Part shown: piece after piece, positions 45,236 to 53,376 of the stretch
Layout: each line of letters begins with the position of its first letter
Numbering within the stretch: the stretch's first letter is position 1
Source: Paraburkholderia aromaticivorans
GTDB taxonomy: Bacteria; Pseudomonadota; Gammaproteobacteria; Burkholderiales; Burkholderiaceae
Assembly (NCBI RefSeq): GCF_002278075.1
Contig: NZ_CP022989.1
Location: 3,100,001 to 3,164,000, forward strand
Direction of reading: 5' to 3'
DNA length: 64,000 nucleotides
The notes under the pieces: model-generated
The model's database searches: none
The model's input: the letters and a program-made list of their open reading frames with translations, nothing else
Told to the model about the DNA's origin: nothing
Position numbers and translations under genes: made by a program

Positions 45236-46049
45236 ACCACGCGGACTGATCGTGACCGCCGACGATTTCGGCCTGCACACGCGGGTGAATGAGGCGGTCG
45301 AGCGCGCGCATCGCGACGGCGTGCTGCGCGCCGCGAGCCTGATGATCGGCGCGCCGGCCGCAGGCGACGCGGTGGCGCGCGCGCGGGCCTTGCCGCAGCT
45401 GCGGGTCGGTCTGCATCTGGTGCTGGCCGACGGCGACGCGATCGCGCCGCGCGAGCGGATTGCGGCACTGGTCGACGAGCATGGCCGCTTCGGCAGCAAC
45501 ATGGTGCGCGACGGGGCGAGGTTCTTTTTCCTGCCGCATGTGCGCAGGCAGCTTGCGCGGGAGATTCGCGCGCAGTTCGAGGCTTTCGCGAAAACCGGCT
45601 TGAGCCTCGATCATGTCAACACCCACAAGCATTTTCATTTGCACCCGACGGTGCTCGGCCTGATTCTGGAGATCGGCCGCGAGTACGGGATGAAGGCCAT
45701 GCGCTTGCCGTTCGAAGCGAACGCGCCGCGCTGGTTGCGGCCGTGGATCGCGCGGGTCGAGGCGCGTCTGGATCGCGCGGGCATCGCGCATAACGATTAC
45801 GTGGTGGGGATCGCGCAGAGCGGCCGGATGGACGAAGCGGCGTGGCTTGCGGCGCTCGCCGATCTGCCTCACGGCGTGGGGGAGATTTATTGCCATCCCG
45901 CGGTGGCGGGGGAACGGGCGTTGAGCGACGGCATGCGGGATTACCGGCATGAGGCGGAGCTGCAGGCGCTGTTGTCGGCAAAGGTCGCCACGGCGATTCG
46001 CCGCGCCGGGGTGCGGCTCGGCGGCTTTGGCGACGTGTTGGCGCGCTAG
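45225..46049 (+). CDS. hpnK: Hopanoid-associated deacetylase HpnK (ChbG/YdjC family)
   Basis: A 274-aa metal-dependent deacetylase. The start RGLIVTADDFGLHTRVNEAV carries the catalytic/metal Asp pair, and DHVNTHKHFHLHPTVLGLI the metal histidines. GEIYCHPAVAGERA is the C-terminal family motif. HpnK removes the acetyl from GlcNAc-bacteriohopanetetrol to give the glucosamine form. ATG 45225 with GGAAG upstream is preferred over ATG 45207. It ends the unit started at 43601. Confidence 0.92.
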   Translation: MAARPRGLIVTADDFGLHTRVNEAVERAHRDGVLRAASLMIGAPAAGDAVARARALPQLRVGLHLVLADGDAIAPRERIAALVDEHGRFGSNMVRDGARFFFLPHVRRQLAREIRAQFEAFAKTGLSLDHVNTHKHFHLHPTVLGLILEIGREYGMKAMRLPFEANAPRWLRPWIARVEARLDRAGIAHNDYVVGIAQSGRMDEAAWLAALADLPHGVGEIYCHPAVAGERALSDGMRDYRHEAELQALLSAKVATAIRRAGVRLGGFGDVLAR

Positions 46050-46311
46050 CGGAACACCGGTTCGCCCGCTTGCACGATATCGTGCCGTTTTGCCGCGCGC
46101 GTGGCCGAAGTGTCTCCGAAATGTGCGATGAAATACTGAATTTGCTCGAGGTTCATGGAGCGCGGAAACGGGCGCGGGGCGCGCGAAACGCGGCGCCTGA
46201 CCGGCGCGCGCCGCGCCCTTGGGGCAGCCCGCGCGGCGGGGCTCGGCGCATCGTCGCGAGCGTGTCTCTTTACGCTGCTACAATCTCGTCTTTCTCGATC
46301 GATTGTGCGCT

Positions 46312-47199
46312 ATGGGTTTCGAACAACTCGCTGAACTGAAGAAGCAACTGGCCGCGGCTCGCGGCGAGGCTGCGCCCGCCGCCAGGTCCGGCGCCAAGCC
46401 TGCTTCGAAGGACGCTTCCAAGCCGGCTTCGAAAGATGCTTCCAAGCCGGGCGCGAGGCCTGCCCGCAAGCCCGCGCCGCCGCGCCGTGCCGCGCCCGCA
46501 GCCGGGTCCGGCGCCAAGCCGGCCGCGGACGCCAGGCCGGCCGTGGATGCGAAGCCGGCCGTGGATGCGAAGCCGGTTGACCCGGTGGTGAAATCGATCG
46601 GGCGGCTGCAGAAGCGCTTCCCCGTTGCTTTCCCCAAGAATCCGGCGCCCAAGCTGCCGCTGAAGGTCGGTATTTTTGAAGACCTCATGGTGCACGCGAA
46701 AGAACTGTCGCTGAGCGAAACCGAATTGCGCGACGCGATCAAGACGTGGTGCCGTGGCAGCCGCTACTGGAAATGTCTCGTCGAAGGCGCGGCTCGCGTC
46801 GACCTGACGGGCGCCGAGGCGGGCAAGGTCACGGCGCAGGAAGCGGCCGGCGCGCAGCGTCTGCAGGCGCATCGGGCAGGCAAGGGCGCGAAGGCGGCCG
46901 GCGCGGCGAGTGTAACGGCAAATTCAACTGCAAGCGCAACTGCAAATGCGGGCGCCGAGGCAGCCACGCAAGCCACCACCGGGGCAGCGCAAGCGCAGGC
47001 CGAAGCGCCTAATGCTCCGGCCGAGGCAGCCGTTGTGTCAGCAGCCGCAGCGGCCTCCCAAGGCGGCGAAGCGGGCAATCCGCAAGCCGGCTCGGCGGAT
47101 ACGCCGGCTGAGCGCGTCACCGCGGAGCAAACCGCTCACGAAGCCGCTCACGAAGCCGCCGCGGAACCGGCCAGCACGCCAGCCCCCCGCGAAGCGTAA
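46312..47199 (+). CDS. proQ: ProQ/FinO-domain RNA chaperone with repeat-rich tails
   Basis: A 295-aa RNA-binding protein. The ProQ/FinO domain lies at about 90-195 (GRLQKRFPVAFPKNP; FEDLMVHAKELSLSETELRD; WCRGSRYWKCLVEGAARVDL). Before it is a Lys/Ala/Pro-rich linker built from repeats (SKDASKPASKDASKPG; two 24-bp units at 46402-46449, and an 18-bp unit repeated near 46545-46580). After it is a long Ala/Glu/Gln-rich tail. ProQ proteins bind structured sRNAs and mRNA ends. A TACAAT -10 (46279-46284) is near the ATG. Length of both tails probably varies between strains. Confidence 0.9.
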   Translation: MGFEQLAELKKQLAAARGEAAPAARSGAKPASKDASKPASKDASKPGARPARKPAPPRRAAPAAGSGAKPAADARPAVDAKPAVDAKPVDPVVKSIGRLQKRFPVAFPKNPAPKLPLKVGIFEDLMVHAKELSLSETELRDAIKTWCRGSRYWKCLVEGAARVDLTGAEAGKVTAQEAAGAQRLQAHRAGKGAKAAGAASVTANSTASATANAGAEAATQATTGAAQAQAEAPNAPAEAAVVSAAAAASQGGEAGNPQAGSADTPAERVTAEQTAHEAAHEAAAEPASTPAPREA

Positions 47200-47215
47200 A
47201 ACCCGCCACCCCGGC

Positions 47216-48568
47216 CTAGGGGTGGCCGCCTTGCCGCGCCGCAGCCCCTAGCCGGCTGCGCACGAAGCCGACGTGTTCGCGCAGCACATAGAACGCGTCG
47301 GCGTAAGCGAGCGGCATGCGCAGCCGATTCAACGAATCCTCGATCTGATCCAACTCCGCGAAGAGCCGCCTGCGCTCCTCGTCGGTCGAATCGGCGAGCG
47401 CGCCGCGTTCGATCGCAATCAGCGAACCATAATAGCGATAGATGCGCGAGCGCACCCGCCAACGGTAGAGCGCCGGAATCAGGCGCATGGCCGGGAACAG
47501 CAGCACTGCCATCGGCAGCAGCAGAACGAGCGTGCGGTCGCCGATGCTCGCCAGCCAGAAAGGCAGCATGCGGTAGAGAAAGCTCTTGCCCGTCCTGTAA
47601 TAGCGCTGCGCGTCCTCGCTGATCTGATAGTCGCGCGCGACCGGACTCGGGAACTGCCCCGCGCGCTGCAATAGCCCCGGCATGCCATGCACTTCCTGCG
47701 CTGCTTCGATCAGCAGGTCGGAGATGGCCGGATGCAGCGTGTTGCGGGCCACCAGTTCGACGGTCGGGCTGATCAGATGCACCGTTTCAGGCGGAATCCT
47801 GCGCTTCAGATCCAGCACGCCGGCCGGCAGGTCGATCTCGTCCAGATACGGAAAGAGCCGCGCATAGGCGCTTGCCTCGGCGAAGTTCATGACCGACACG
47901 CCGGGCACCCTGAGCAGGCGCAGCATCAGGCCGCGAGTCGCGGAATCGCCGTTCAGGATCGCCGCGTCCACTTCGCCCGTGACCAACTGCGTGGCGGCCT
48001 GCAAGCCGTCGGTCGGGACCAGTACGGTGCTGCCGCCCGGCTCGATGCCATTGGCATCGAGCAGTTTGAGCGCGAGGAGCCGCGTGCCGCTGCCTTCGCG
48101 GCCCACCGCGATCCGTTTGCCTTCCAGTTGCGACAACTGGCTCAGGCCCGTGCCGCGATAGAACACCACCACCGGGATATAGAACACGCTGCCGAGCGAT
48201 ATCAGCGACGACGTATTCAGGCCGTCGGCCGCGCCGCCTTGCACTAGGGCGATGTCGACGTGCTGCTTCGGATCCAGCAGACGGTGCAGGTTCTGCACGG
48301 AGCCGTCGGACTCCTGCACGTTCAGCTTGATGCCATTGCGAGCAAGGATTGTCCTGTATTGATTCGCGGCGACGAAGAACGAGCTGTCGTGCGGGCCGGC
48401 GCTCATGGTGATCGTTCTGGGCGGCGCCGGATCGATCACCCACACGATCAGCGTGACCATGAGCGCGATGACCGCGGCCACGGCGATATAAGGCACCATG
48501 TGATCGCGCCACTCGGCATGGGGTGGTTCGCCGGAGAACTGCGGGGGACGCGGGCGCTGCGCTTTCAT
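47216..48568 (-). CDS. TAXI-family solute-binding protein with membrane anchors
   Basis: A 450-aa protein of the TAXI (TRAP-associated extracytoplasmic immunogenic) binding-protein family. An N-terminal helix (IAVAAVIALMVTLIVWVI) is followed by the binding domain (ITMSAGPHDSSFFVAANQYR; IALVQGGAADGLN; GSGTRLLALKLLDANGI). A second hydrophobic helix (TLVLLLPMAVLLFPAMRLIP) and a C-terminal coiled segment follow, unlike free periplasmic TAXI proteins. No TRAP permease gene is adjacent, so it may act as a sensor or use a distant permease. The start at 48568 (MKAQRPRPPQF) is tentative. Confidence 0.83.
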   Translation of the reverse strand: MKAQRPRPPQFSGEPPHAEWRDHMVPYIAVAAVIALMVTLIVWVIDPAPPRTITMSAGPHDSSFFVAANQYRTILARNGIKLNVQESDGSVQNLHRLLDPKQHVDIALVQGGAADGLNTSSLISLGSVFYIPVVVFYRGTGLSQLSQLEGKRIAVGREGSGTRLLALKLLDANGIEPGGSTVLVPTDGLQAATQLVTGEVDAAILNGDSATRGLMLRLLRVPGVSVMNFAEASAYARLFPYLDEIDLPAGVLDLKRRIPPETVHLISPTVELVARNTLHPAISDLLIEAAQEVHGMPGLLQRAGQFPSPVARDYQISEDAQRYYRTGKSFLYRMLPFWLASIGDRTLVLLLPMAVLLFPAMRLIPALYRWRVRSRIYRYYGSLIAIERGALADSTDEERRRLFAELDQIEDSLNRLRMPLAYADAFYVLREHVGFVRSRLGAAARQGGHP

Positions 48569-48852
48569 GGATACTCCATGCCGGGAGCCGGGATGATTGC
48601 ATTGTCCACTGTCCGCGGGGCGTTTGCCGTCGGCAGTTTGCTCTATTGACCGGGTGCGCGCGCGGTTTGCGCTGTGCGGTGATGCGCATGGGTTCGACGG
48701 GAGCGGGGCGGCCCATGCCAGGCGTTCAAGGAGCGGGCGCGGCGCGCGTAGCGGGTCGCTGAAGTGCGCGGCATAACGGGCGCCTCGGCAGGTGGAATAC
48801 GCCGTGACCGTGGCATAATCCGCGACAGCTTTCCTTCTGTCGCGGGCGCATC

Positions 48853-49332
48853 GTGAGTCGTTTCTATCGGAAGATCGGCAGTTGGCTGGGATTGTTCGCG
48901 ATCCTGATGGCCACGCTTGCCCCGACGATCTCGCATACGCTCGCCACCCGCGGCGATGAAGGCGCCATGTCGGGCGAGCATTGCGATATGCCGTCGATGG
49001 CGTCCATGGGTTCGATGGACTCCATGCCCGCGATGAATGCGCCGCATGCGATGCCCGCGATGCAGGAAGACGCACCGCATGCGTCATCGCTCACATCCAG
49101 CCCGCCCGACCAAACCGGCAACGACCCCACGCACCACACCGCCATGTCCGATGGCGACGCCTGCGGCTATTGCAGCCTGCTTGCCCACATGCCCGTCGTG
49201 CCGAGCGTCGAGGGGCTGTTCGTCGTCACCGTCCGTACGTTGCAGCACACCGTCGCGACGCGCTTCGAGAGCGTGCGCCGTGTCGAACCGCTCACCTTCG
49301 CGCAGCCCCGCGCTCCTCCGTTCGCATCCTGA
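48853..49332 (+). CDS. DUF2946-family Met/His-rich protein
   Basis: A 159-aa protein with GTG start. An N-terminal hydrophobic helix (LGLFAILMATLAPTISHTLA) leads to a Met-rich segment (MPSMASMGSMDSMPAMNAPH), typical of copper binding. The DUF2946 signature CGYCSLLAHMPVVPS follows. CATAAT (48814-48819) may be its -10. It is followed by an outer-membrane protein and CopC, suggesting a copper-handling group. The DUF function is not established. Confidence 0.8.
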   Translation: MSRFYRKIGSWLGLFAILMATLAPTISHTLATRGDEGAMSGEHCDMPSMASMGSMDSMPAMNAPHAMPAMQEDAPHASSLTSSPPDQTGNDPTHHTAMSDGDACGYCSLLAHMPVVPSVEGLFVVTVRTLQHTVATRFESVRRVEPLTFAQPRAPPFAS

Positions 49333-49437
49333 TCCGAGTCATCACGCGCGATGCATCGAGTGCATCGCCGTGGCCGCCGCACGTCTTCACCAAGCGTGCG
49401 CGCCGGCCTTGTTACGACCCATCAAACAGGATGAATC

Positions 49438-50331
49438 ATGTTTACCCAGACAACGCGCAGCGGGAAACCGCCGCGCGCGACGGCGCTCGTCGCGGCCGCC
49501 AGCGTTTTGTTGTGTGCGCCTTCGCTCGCCGGTGCCCACGCGATTGCGGGCAATCGCATTTTCCCCTCGACGATGGCCGTCGACGACCCCGGCGTCGGCG
49601 ACGAGGCCAACCTTGAATTCGGCCATCAACGCGTGGCGGGCGAGAACGGCGACCAGAGCATCAACACCTTCGACTTCGAGTACGACAAGCTGATCACGCC
49701 GCGGCTCGCGCTCTCCGTGGACGGCAGCTATGCGATGCAAAACAATCCGCGGGCGCGCGGCTTCGACAATTTCGGCGTGGGCCTGAAGTACCTGCTGTAC
49801 GTCAACGACGCGCACGAGTTCATGACCTCGATCGGCGTGAATGCCGAACTCGGCGGCACGGGCAGCCGCGCGATCGCCGACAACTTCTCGACAATCTCGC
49901 CCACCGTGTACGCCGGCAAGGGCATGGGCGATCTGCCCGAGGCGCTCGCGTATCTGCGCCCGCTCGCCATCACGGGTGAAGCGGGGCCGGCGCTGACGAC
50001 CGGCGCGGGACAGCCGAACGCATTCAACTACGGCTTCACGGTGCAATACAGCTTGCCGTATCTGCAGCAGCACGTGCGCGATGTCGGTCTGCCGCGGCCG
50101 TTCGCGAATCTGATTCCGCTGGTGGAGATTCCGCTGTCGCGCAGCCAGGGGCAGACGACCGGCACGGTCAATCCGGGTTTTATCTGGATCAATCGTTATG
50201 GGCAGTTCGGCGTGGAGGCGCAGATCCCCATCAATCGTGCGAGCGGCTCGCACGTGGGCATTCTGGTTCAGACGCATATCTTCTTCGACGATGTCGCGCC
50301 GACGACGATCGGCAAACCTCTATTCCAGTAA
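49438..50331 (+). CDS. Putative outer-membrane beta-barrel transporter
   Basis: A 297-aa exported protein with signal peptide ending APSLAGAHA. The mature part alternates hydrophobic and polar residues in many strands (LALSVDGSYAMQ; FGVGLKYLLYVND; FGVEAQIPINRASGSHVGIL) and ends with an aromatic-containing strand, as outer-membrane barrels do. It lies between the DUF2946 and CopC genes, 15 bp before copC, as one operon. Metal or small-solute passage is inferred from the neighbours; there is no named family I can assign. Confidence 0.72.
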   Translation: MFTQTTRSGKPPRATALVAAASVLLCAPSLAGAHAIAGNRIFPSTMAVDDPGVGDEANLEFGHQRVAGENGDQSINTFDFEYDKLITPRLALSVDGSYAMQNNPRARGFDNFGVGLKYLLYVNDAHEFMTSIGVNAELGGTGSRAIADNFSTISPTVYAGKGMGDLPEALAYLRPLAITGEAGPALTTGAGQPNAFNYGFTVQYSLPYLQQHVRDVGLPRPFANLIPLVEIPLSRSQGQTTGTVNPGFIWINRYGQFGVEAQIPINRASGSHVGILVQTHIFFDDVAPTTIGKPLFQ

Positions 50332-50346
50332 AAGCAGAGGCTCATA

Positions 50347-50745
50347 ATGAATATGAAAAACACGCTCAGAAACCCGCGTCGCAGCGGTATGCGCGCAGCC
50401 ATAAAACTGGCGGCGCTGCTCGCCGGTTTCGCGGTGGCGAGTCTTGCCTTCGCCCATGTCTTCCCGCAGAAGCAGGAGCCGGGAGCGGGCGCGACGGTGG
50501 CTTCGCCCGCGCAGGTGCGGGTGACTTTCGACGGGCCGCTCGAAGCGGCGTTCAGTACGCTGACGGTGACCGACGCGAGCGGCAAGCAGGTCAACACGCA
50601 GAAAGCCGCGGTCGACGAACATCAACCGGCGCAGATCGCCGTGCCGTTGCCGCCGCTCGCCGCGGGTCACTACACGGTGCATTGGGTGGCCGTCGCTTCG
50701 GACGGACATCGCACGCACGGCGACTATGCGTTCAACGTGAAGTAG
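50347..50745 (+). CDS. copC: CopC-family periplasmic copper-binding protein
   Basis: A 132-aa protein with signal peptide cut after ASLAFA, leaving His as mature residue 1 (HVFPQKQEPGAG). The CopC fold follows (ATVASPAQVRVTFDGPLEAA; HYTVHWVAVASDGHRTHGDY). His1 plus the Asp and His of DGHRTHG would form the Cu(II) site known in CopC. Met-rich Cu(I) ligands are absent, so it is a Cu(II)-only CopC. It lies in the DUF2946/outer-membrane/CopC group; no CopD domain is fused. Confidence 0.9.
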   Translation: MNMKNTLRNPRRSGMRAAIKLAALLAGFAVASLAFAHVFPQKQEPGAGATVASPAQVRVTFDGPLEAAFSTLTVTDASGKQVNTQKAAVDEHQPAQIAVPLPPLAAGHYTVHWVAVASDGHRTHGDYAFNVK

Positions 50746-50876
50746 CCGCCAGCGCGCACACGCTGCGCCATCCATCGCGCGATGGCGCAGCGCCTGAAAA
50801 GGTCTATCATCGACGACACGCAACGCGCGCCCGGCTGTGCAACGCAGCGGCCTTTCGGCTTGCGGGAGAAGACCAC

Positions 50877-51932
50877 ATGGCGGAGTTCGTGAAGGCGTTC
50901 CCCAGCGCGGCCGTCGGCCACCATCGAAGGCGCGTCGTCTGGCTGTACGCGTCACTGCTGGCATTCAACGTCGCCGCCTGGGCCGCCGCTTTCATCGCGT
51001 TTCGCGGCTATCCGCTGTTGATGGGCTCCTGTCTGCTCGCTTACTCGTTCGGCCTGCGGCACGCGGTGGATGCGGACCACATCGCCGCCATCGACAACGT
51101 GACGCGCAAGCTCATGCAGTGCGGCGAGCGCCCGCTGACGGCAGGGCTGATGTTCTCGCTCGGCCATTCCACCATCGTCGTACTGGCGACACTCGGCATT
51201 GCCGTCTCCGCGATGGCACTGCAATCGCGCCTGAGCGGATTCAGGGAAACGGGCGCGCTGATCGGCACGCTGGTGTCGACGTTCTTCCTGTTCGCCATCG
51301 CATTGCTGAACCTCGTCGTGCTGCGCTCCGCGCTGCAAGCGTTGCGGCGGGTGCGCCGTGGCGAGCGTTGCGTCGACGAAGACCTCGACCTGCTGCTCGC
51401 CAATCGCGGCTTTCTCTCGCGCCTGTTCCGGCCGCTGTTGCGCCTCATTACGCGCAGCTGGCACATGTACCCGCTGGGGTTTCTGTTCGGACTCGGTTTC
51501 GATACCGCAACCGAAGTCGGCGTGCTCGGCATCTCCGCGGCGGGCGCCGCGCAAGGCATGCCGGTCTGGTCGATTCTCGTGTTTGCGGTGCTGTTTACGG
51601 CAGGCATGGCGCTGATCGACACCACCGACAACATCCTCATGCTGGGCGCCTACGGTTGGGCCTTCGTCAAGCCCGTGCGCAAGCTGTACTACAACCTCAC
51701 GATCACGGCGATGTCGGTGCTGGTGGCGCTGCTGGTCGGCAGCATAGAAGGTCTCGCGCTGGCGGCCGACAAGCTGCATCTGAGTGGCGGATTCTGGCAG
51801 ACGGTGGCGGTTCTCAACGATCACTTCGGCATACTCGGCTATGCGATCGTCGGCGTGTTCGCGGGCGCATGGATCCTGTCCGCGGCGGTCTACAAATGGC
51901 AGCGCCTGGATGAAGTGGAAATCCGTTCGTGA
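50877..51932 (+). CDS. hoxN: High-affinity nickel permease, HoxN/NixA family
   Basis: A 351-aa inner-membrane transporter with about eight helices. The family signature in helix II is HAVDADHIAAIDNVTRKL, with His and Asp ligands for Ni, and the second signature is LFGLGFDTATEVGVLG. The ATG at 50877 follows GGGAGAAG. It lies 333 bp before the [NiFe]-hydrogenase genes on the same strand. Nickel supply for that enzyme is the natural role, by analogy with HoxN of Cupriavidus necator. Confidence 0.94.
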   Translation: MAEFVKAFPSAAVGHHRRRVVWLYASLLAFNVAAWAAAFIAFRGYPLLMGSCLLAYSFGLRHAVDADHIAAIDNVTRKLMQCGERPLTAGLMFSLGHSTIVVLATLGIAVSAMALQSRLSGFRETGALIGTLVSTFFLFAIALLNLVVLRSALQALRRVRRGERCVDEDLDLLLANRGFLSRLFRPLLRLITRSWHMYPLGFLFGLGFDTATEVGVLGISAAGAAQGMPVWSILVFAVLFTAGMALIDTTDNILMLGAYGWAFVKPVRKLYYNLTITAMSVLVALLVGSIEGLALAADKLHLSGGFWQTVAVLNDHFGILGYAIVGVFAGAWILSAAVYKWQRLDEVEIRS

Positions 51933-52265
51933 TTGCGGCGCTATTGCACTTGAAGGGGCAGTACGTTCCAGGGCTATCGTCAGAGAATTGAACGGCGCGC
52001 GCAACCGTTATCGCAGGGCGCGAAGTCGCGTGGGCAAGCCATGAAAGCTGGGTTATTCCGTATCGCTGACCTATACTCGAAAAAGTTTTTCGGGCTCATC
52101 GCGGTGGGCATCACTCGAACTAAAACATGCAGCAAATCCGATCTTTTTTTGGCCGCCCTCGCGCGGATTTCTTCCGATCGCTTGCTGGAAACGTGACTGC
52201 CGTGCACGCTCGCCACGTATCTTTTGCCTGCACCAAAAAGAACGTGAACGCAGTGGAGACACATC
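51933..52265 (+). promoter_or_regulatory. Hydrogenase operon promoter region
   Basis: 333 bp, less GC-rich than the genes. TATACT (52072-52077) is a candidate -10 without a good -35. An inverted repeat AAATCCG (52134-52140) / CGGATTT (52164-52170) spans a T7 tract. I found no convincing -24/-12 (RpoN) site. Regulation of group 1h hydrogenases is often by starvation or low carbon; nothing here proves that. Confidence 0.4.
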
Positions 52266-53324
52266 ATGGCAGAAGCAGACAACGTCCCCTATGGGCGTAA
52301 GACTCAGCACGCGCCGGCTCTGAAGGAAGTGCACATCATCTGGATTACCGCGGGCCTCGGCTGCGACGGCGATTCGGTATCGATCACCGCGGCGACCCAG
52401 CCGAGCATCGAGGACGTGATTCTCGGCGCGATTCCGGGTTTGCCGAAAGTGCATTTACACAATCCGGTGCTGGCGTATGAGAACGGCGACGAGTTTCTGA
52501 AACCGTTTCATCAGGCCGCGCGTGGCGAACTGGAAGACTTCGTGCTGGTGATGGAAGGCTCGATTCCCAACGAGCGCATCAATCGCGAGGGGTATTGGGC
52601 CGCGTTGGGCACCGACCCCGATACGGGCGACCCGATCACGATTCCGCAATGGCTCGACCGGCTCGCGCCACGCGCGCTGGCGGTGGTCGGCGCGGGCACC
52701 TGCGCGACCTATGGCGGCATTCACGCGATGCAAGGCAACCCGACCGGCTGCATGGGCCTTGCCGATTATCTCGGCTGGGACTGGAAGTCGAAAGCGGGTC
52801 TGCCGATCGTCAACGTGCCGGGATGTCCGGTGCAGCCGGACAACTTCATGGAAACGCTGCTCTATCTGCTGTATCAACTCGCGGGCCTCGCGCCGATGAT
52901 TCCACTGGACGACGCGTTGCGGCCGAAGTGGCTATTCACCCGCACCGTGCACGACGGTTGCGACCGCGCCGGTTCGTACGAGCAGGCGATCTTCGCGACC
53001 GAATACGGCAGCCCCAATTGCATCGTCAAGCTCGGCTGCTGGGGGCCGGTCGTGCAATGCAACGTGCCCAAACGCGGCTGGATGGCGGGCATGGGCGGTT
53101 GTCCGAACGTAGGCGGGATCTGCATCGGCTGCACCATGCCGGGCTTTCCGGACAAGTTCATGCCGTTCATGGACGAGCCGCCCGGCGCGGTGTTGTCGTC
53201 GAATCTGATCAGGAGTTATGGCCCGCTGATTCGCAGCTTGCGCAAGCTGACCAGGAACACGCTCAACGACGAGCCGAAATGGCGTCACAACCGTTCAGAA
53301 CTCACCACGGGTTACCGTCGCTGA
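52266..53324 (+). CDS. [NiFe]-hydrogenase small subunit, group 1h
   Basis: A 352-aa iron-sulfur subunit, like HofK of Cupriavidus necator and HhyS of actinobacteria. There is no Tat signal or C-terminal anchor. Proximal-cluster ligands are in GLGCDGDSV: Cys33, then Asp36 where other groups have the second Cys of CxxC. GAGTCATYGG and NVPGCPVQPDN supply the others. Distal and medial clusters use HDGCDRAG, KLGCWGPVVQCNVP and GGICIGCTMPG. The 3Cys-1Asp proximal cluster is known from the C. necator enzyme and is linked with oxygen-insensitive H2 oxidation. It is the first gene of the operon. Confidence 0.93.
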   Translation: MAEADNVPYGRKTQHAPALKEVHIIWITAGLGCDGDSVSITAATQPSIEDVILGAIPGLPKVHLHNPVLAYENGDEFLKPFHQAARGELEDFVLVMEGSIPNERINREGYWAALGTDPDTGDPITIPQWLDRLAPRALAVVGAGTCATYGGIHAMQGNPTGCMGLADYLGWDWKSKAGLPIVNVPGCPVQPDNFMETLLYLLYQLAGLAPMIPLDDALRPKWLFTRTVHDGCDRAGSYEQAIFATEYGSPNCIVKLGCWGPVVQCNVPKRGWMAGMGGCPNVGGICIGCTMPGFPDKFMPFMDEPPGAVLSSNLIRSYGPLIRSLRKLTRNTLNDEPKWRHNRSELTTGYRR

Positions 53325-53376
53325 CCGGGCGCAGCGCGTAGACAGTGTCGTCAGCATCGTCTGCAGGGAGAAGGTC

